Of a stretch of DNA of 52,261 nucleotides, positions 48,386 to 52,261 are shown piece after piece. Positions within the stretch are counted from its first letter, which is position 1. Every line of letters begins with the position of its first letter. Location of the stretch: the NCBI GenBank assembly GCA_963575745.1, contig CAUYUJ010003862.1:12501-64761 (forward strand), read 5' to 3'. The position numbers were made by a program, and so were the translations under genes. Under the pieces are notes generated by a model. It saw only the letters and a program-made list of their open reading frames with translations. It was not told where the DNA came from and did not search any database. Origin of the DNA: Prorocentrum cordatum (taxonomy: Eukaryota > Sar > Dinophyceae > Prorocentrales > Prorocentraceae).

Positions 48386-48541
48386 GAGGGGACAAAAACA
48401 CACACAGACACAATCAATCGTCGACCCCGCGGAAAATATGGGAAAACATGGGAAGTGGGGGGGACGACAGACGCCCAGGAACTAGGAGAACATTTGGGGA
48501 TTCGTTTTATCTGTGTGTAGTTCTTCGTGTGTCCTGGGGCC
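48386..48541 (+). repeat. Dispersed repeat B, copy 5
   Basis: CAGGAGGGGACAAAAACACA, CACAATCAATCGTCGA, GAAAATATGGGAAAACATGG, and a GTGTGTCCTGGGGCCC end. Confidence 0.8.
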
Positions 48542-48708
48542 CCTGGAGTCCTACGGGCTCCCCGGCTCCAGCGTGCCCCCTCGGCGCCGGGTCGACGTAG
48601 TTCCCCCCCGCGGAGCCGGAGCGCTGGCACATGGCCCTCCAGACTCCCAGAGCCACCTGGGCTGCTCAGGGCCTCGACGTGGCATTGGAGACGTCGGGGT
48701 CCTGGCGC

Positions 48709-48888
48709 TACAGTCGGGGCCCTGAAGAGGGAGCCCTTTTCGTTGGGGAGGGGCTCCGTGTTCCTCACTTGTTGCGCAGCTTGCCTTGGATTTTCCTTAG
48801 GTTTTCGATACGAAATCGAGGTTCAACTTATGGAGGATAGGGGCCTCGTTCCTTATTTAGGGTTCCTTAGGTCAACGCCTCGACTGTA
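48709..48888. mobile_element. TIR element family J, copy 2
   Basis: 180 bp, TACAGTCGGGGCCCTGAAGA ... GGTCAACGCCTCGACTGTA. Same length and interior as 36144-36323. Confidence 0.87.
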
Positions 48889-49394
48889 CTCTCTAGCCCT
48901 GGAGGAAGGTCTGGGCCATCGTCGCCCCTCGCTGCCCTCGGCGCGCGCGCCGTGGAGGAGGGCCCCCCTCGGGCGGGCAGGCGGGCGGTGTCGCCCCGGG
49001 CGAGCTGCTCCCTCCGGCGGGGGGGGGGCCTCTCGGGGTCGGGGGGGCGTCCAGGAGGGGGGTGATGGCCAGGGGGGGGGGGGTCAGGATCGTCGCAGCG
49101 ATCCCTGCCCCCAGACTTTTTTTTGATCCGCGGGGCGAGAGCGAACCTCTTCCGATAGATGCTAAGCGGGCCGCCCACAGCATTGATTAGAGAGGGAGGG
49201 CAAAAGAAGGCGGGGCCTCACGTCAAGGCCGAGAGAGGGCGAAGCCCTGGGATCAGGCGGTGCCGAAGTTGAAGTGCAGGAAAAGGTACACCTTGGACAG
49301 GAGCCCAGTGGCGAAGTCCCGGGAGGCGAAAAGCCCTGTCCCCAGGCACGATCGCGTCGTGAACAAAAGCCAGGACGGGAGGCTTGGGGCCGTG
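48889..49394. other. G-rich; no gene
   Basis: Several G runs (about 49020-49082) and unique sequence. No exon recognised. Confidence 0.5.
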
Positions 49395-49691
49395 TTCGGC
49401 CTCCTGGGGGCCCTTGCCGGGCCTTGGGAGCGTCGGAAACGACTCGGGATGGAAAAGCCGGTCCCGGGGAAAGGGTCGGGATTGCCGGGGACCCCGTTCT
49501 GAAAAACATCAGGGCGTCGCATGTCTGGGTCCCGATCCCCACCATCCCACCACCCCAGTTGGGGACGTGCCCCTCGAGACCCGAGGGGAAAGGCCTTTAT
49601 CCCCGTCTAGGGGGCACAGCGGCCAGTGGGGCAGAGGCCACGCCAATGGAGATGGGGATCGGTTCAGTGCTGTTCAGGGGGGTAGTCTTAA

Positions 49692-49828
49692 GTCGGGCCT
49701 GTCCCTCTACAGGGGGAATATTCAAAAATAGTCGAAACATAGTCTGGGGACTTGACCATTTCGGAGTATGTTTTTGAGTATGTTTCGCTTTTCGTCGAAC
49801 ATGCCCCTGTATGGGGGACACGCCCGAC
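49692..49828. mobile_element. TIR element family A, best-preserved copy
   Basis: 137 bp: GTCGGGCCTGTCCCTCTACA then GGGGGAATATTC; right end GAACATGCCCCTGTATGGGG then GACACGCCCGAC. Bounded by CTTAA and TTAAG. Confidence 0.9.
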
Positions 49829-49853
49829 TTAAGGGCAGTTCAGGAAGCGCAGA

Positions 49854-50303
49854 CATGGATGGAGGCGCGTGGATCAGAGGAGGAGGCGGAGCAGGAGGAG
49901 GAGGAGGAGGAGGAGGAGGAGGAGGAGGAGGAGGTGGGAGGAGGAGGAGGAGGAGAGGAGGAGGAGGAGGAGGAGGAGGAGGAGGAGGAGGAGGAAGGAG
50001 GAGGATGAAGGGGGGAAGAGGAGGAGGAGGAGGAGGAGGAGGAGGAGGAGGAGGAGGTCCTCCGTACCAAATATAGGCGGCGCGCTCCGTCGCCCAAGGC
50101 GCGCTGCCGGCATCATGTCTCGGCGGGGCGTCCCCCATACCCTCCCCTCCCCTCCCCTCCCTCCCCTCCCCTCCCTCCCTCCCTCCTCCCTCCCTCCCTC
50201 CTCCCTCCCTCCTCCTCCTCCTCCTCCTCCTCCTCCTCCTCCTCCTCCTCCTCCTCCTCCTCCTCCCTCCTGTCGCCCACGCGCCAGATCCAATGATCCA
50301 TGT
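49854..50303. repeat. (GGA)n ... (CTC)n inverted pair
   Basis: GGA tract 49880-50060 faces CTC/TCCC tract 50140-50270. Outer sequences ACATGGAT...GGCGCGTGG and CCCACGCGCCAG...ATCCATGT are also inverse. The 79-bp centre is unique. Confidence 0.8.
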
Positions 50304-50354
50304 TGGGAGAGGGGGTCGTTCGAGGAAGAAGAAAACGCGCCAGAAACATACACT

Positions 50355-50543
50355 CGTGGCGCTCCGCGCGGGGTTCTCGGATCCTCGCCCGGGCCCCCCC
50401 TTGGTGGCGCCTCCGGCACCGCCACTGGCGTGCTCCGCGCGCCGGGGGGGGGGGTCCAGCGCGGATCCAGGAAATCCGCGCGGAGCGCCAAAAGTTTTGG
50501 CTCTTCTTCTATCCAGTCGCAACATGGATCCCTGATCCATGTT
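50355..50543. repeat. Hairpin repeat E and adjacent palindrome
   Basis: TGGCGCTCCGCGCGG ... GGATCC at 50357 is inverted at 50465-50491. Next to it, CAACATGGATC CCT GATCCATGTTG (50519-50543) is a perfect hairpin. Confidence 0.8.
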
Positions 50544-51163
50544 GCCGTGTGCCCGAGGGAGGACGTTTCGGGTTCAGGACTCCTGGTTCTCGGGCGTTGT
50601 CGTCGGTCCTCTGCTGTCTTCAGCCTCGGGGTGCTTTCCAGCAGCTGCGCCCTGTCGAGAGCGTTCCGGGTGTACCCGCATCGCCCCGAAAGGCAGCGAG
50701 AGGCCTGAGGCTTCGACACGAAATGCCAGGCGTCGGGGAACGGGGTGGTGATTGACGATGGGGGGTGGATGCCATCACTAGGGCTACGAAGTCTTCCCTG
50801 GTTTCATGGCCCCCTTCTTCCCAGAGAAGCATGGGGTCATGAAATTGATACGTTCCCAGAGTTCTGGAGTTCCGAATTTTCCACGCGGGCTGCAAAAACG
50901 AGTGCAGCTGAAATGTATGGGTCATGCCCTTAGCCAGTCGCATCATGATACCAATGATCGTCCCACCTTCTTCTTTCAAGTTTTCCCCTGGCCCACCCCC
51001 TCGTCCGCGCACGTGCTGTGTGTATAGATCTTCTATTCCCTCTCTCCTCTCGTCTACCGCTGCTCTTTCGGCTCTCAAAGTGTTGACGTTATAGTTTTCG
51101 TACTCCTCTATATCATGTGTAAATCAATCGATACGGAAATGATGCTTATATCTATATAATGTG
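50544..51163. other. No recognised feature
   Basis: Unique moderate-GC sequence. No gene seen. Confidence 0.5.
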
Positions 51164-51237
51164 GTGTATATATATACACATACAGATGCAGTCTATATGT
51201 ATATATCTGTATATATATATATATATGTATATATAGA
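51164..51237. repeat. (TA)n-rich tract
   Basis: TATATATATACACATACAGA and TATATATATATATGTATATA. Confidence 0.95.
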
Positions 51238-51469
51238 TCCATCCTACGGATCTTTGATATGGTTGGCTCTCTGATTTCGCCCTCCCATCCACAAGCGCTT
51301 CTGCCCACCGATCTGCGAGCCCACCTCTGGGGCGTTCCCCCCCCCTCCCTGGACGCCCCCTCCGGCGCGAGCGCCGCCAGTGTTTTCTTTTGTTTTTTTT
51401 CAGGAGCCCTCGGCCCGAGAGCACGTGCCGGCTCCGGGAGGCGCGGAAAAGCGGAGATGCCCGTTGCCG

Positions 51470-51552
51470 GGAGGAGGAGGAGGAGGAGGAGGAGGAGGAG
51501 GAGGAGGAGGAGGAGGGGGGGAGGAGGAGGAGGAGGAGGAGGAGGAGGAGGA
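51470..51552. repeat. (GGA)n tract
   Basis: GGA with one GGGGGG break. Confidence 0.96.
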
Positions 51553-51586
51553 CGGCGCTTGTCCATGCCCGTTCTGACGGACCAGC

Positions 51587-51998
51587 AACACACCCATACC
51601 CATGGGGGATCGGAGAGTTCAATGCTCGTTTCGGGGACCTTCCTGGAGCCCACCTAACGGATCTGTTCGACCCCAGTTCGACTTAAGTTCGACTCAAGTT
51701 CGGCTCAAGTTCGACTCAGGTTCGACTCAGGTTCGACTCAGGGTCGACCCAACTCGACTGACGTTCGACGCAGCTTCGACGCACGAGTGGAGCGAGTGGC
51801 TCCAGGAAGGTCCCCAGAACGAGCGTCCAAAACACACACCCATACCCATAGGGGGATCGGAGAGGGCTATGGGTGCGTGTTGTCGGATGGGGCTCCCCGC
51901 TCGAACGGGAGCGTTCCCCAGGGTCCGACAACCCGCACCCATACCCATAGCCAGTCCTCCTCCCAACGACCTCCCTATGGGTATGGGTGTGTGTTGTT
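51587..51998. mobile_element. Nested fold-back region X
   Basis: Three sets of inverted arms: AACACACCCATACCCAT / ATGGGTATGGGTGTGTGTT (outer); GCTCGTTTCGGGGACCTTCC / GGAAGGTCCCCAGAACGAGC (51631-51816, enclosing a GTTCGACTCAAG array); and CTATGGGTGCGTGTTGTCGG / CCGACAACCCGCACCCATAC (51868-51945). Confidence 0.85.
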
Positions 51999-52052
51999 CG
52001 TTCGTCACGTTCAGAGGATCCCGAAGAAGGACCAATCAGAGCGTGAACTGCG

Positions 52053-52235
52053 CGGCTAGACGTGAGAGTGACCTTTCGCCGGAGTGACCTTTCGTGCGGG
52101 CCCGAATGGGTCCCCCAATCGCCGAACGCGCTGCGCTATAAGCGGCTTGCGCGCTTGGGTTTGGCTCCCCCGCGCCCCTCTAATGCCGCGCACCAAAGGT
52201 CACTCTTTCCCAGGGTCACTCTTGCGTATAGCCGA
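52053..52235. mobile_element. TIR element family G, copy 2
   Basis: CGGCTAGACGTGAGAGTGAC then C; right end GGTCACTCTTGCGTATAGCC then GA. Same length and interior as 18230-18414; no clear duplication outside. Confidence 0.88.
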
Positions 52236-52261
52236 ATTACCTACCCCGCTTTCGCTTCCAG

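Noticed and set aside
50355-50543. Promoter or operator interpretation of GC palindromes
   Set aside because: No adjacent gene, and the same hairpin recurs at 21418 and 36365 as a dispersed repeat.

Overview
The window looks like nuclear DNA from a dinoflagellate, probably a core or Prorocentrum/Suessiales-type lineage (species inferred, low confidence). The basis is high GC, a relic of the dinoflagellate spliced leader at 25891-25911, a non-GT (GA) intron donor, an RCC1-propeller gene of a kind common in these genomes, decayed LINE and DIRS/PAT-type retrotransposons, and a very high load of trinucleotide tracts and short terminal-inverted-repeat (TIR) elements. Nothing suggests a bacterial operon, CRISPR array or plasmid. 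One 100-N gap lies at 44662-44761.

Only two protein genes are convincing, both on the + strand. One is a seven-blade RCC1-repeat gene (6395-7540). The other is the 3' part of a glutathione S-transferase gene (exons 44764-44925, 46672-46716 and 46906-47025; the 5' part is in or beyond the gap). A few exon-like, high-GC3 fragments (3527-3736, 11088-11210, 36990-37128, 37395-37514) may belong to other intron-rich genes. The long polyGlu, polySer, polyPro and polyLeu reading frames are shadows of GGA/TCC tracts.

Layout: 0-5.9 kb holds dispersed repeats, TIR elements, two perfect palindromes and GGA/GTC/GAC tracts. 6-7.5 kb is the RCC1 gene. 7.9-13.9 kb holds tracts and a cluster of short TIR elements (12374-13305). 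13.9-18 kb is a decayed non-LTR retrotransposon (zinc-finger/coiled-coil N-terminus, reverse transcriptase, RNase H). 18.2-27.4 kb holds TIR elements, GGA/TCC arrays, an 80-bp tandem array and CA/CG-rich repeats. 27.47-34.26 kb is a decayed PAT-like (DIRS order) tyrosine-recombinase retrotransposon with the A1-body-B1-A2-B2 split direct repeats still visible. 34.3-43.6 kb holds TCTTGGGG repeats, fold-back elements and more TIR copies. 43.9-44.66 kb is an inverted duplicate of 19.2-19.8 kb. 44.76-47.03 kb is the GST gene, whose first intron contains an antisense 28S rRNA fragment. 47.4-52.2 kb holds further TIR elements and tracts.

The most interesting system is the population of short TIR elements, mostly 160-200 bp. 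Several have clean 5-bp target-site duplications (CTTGC, GGTGT, AAGAC, GACCT, AGGAC). One of them (46720-46903) is exactly the second intron of the GST gene, which makes it an introner. Another family carries GGA/TCC microsatellite between its inverted repeats, so part of the microsatellite load may have spread by transposition.
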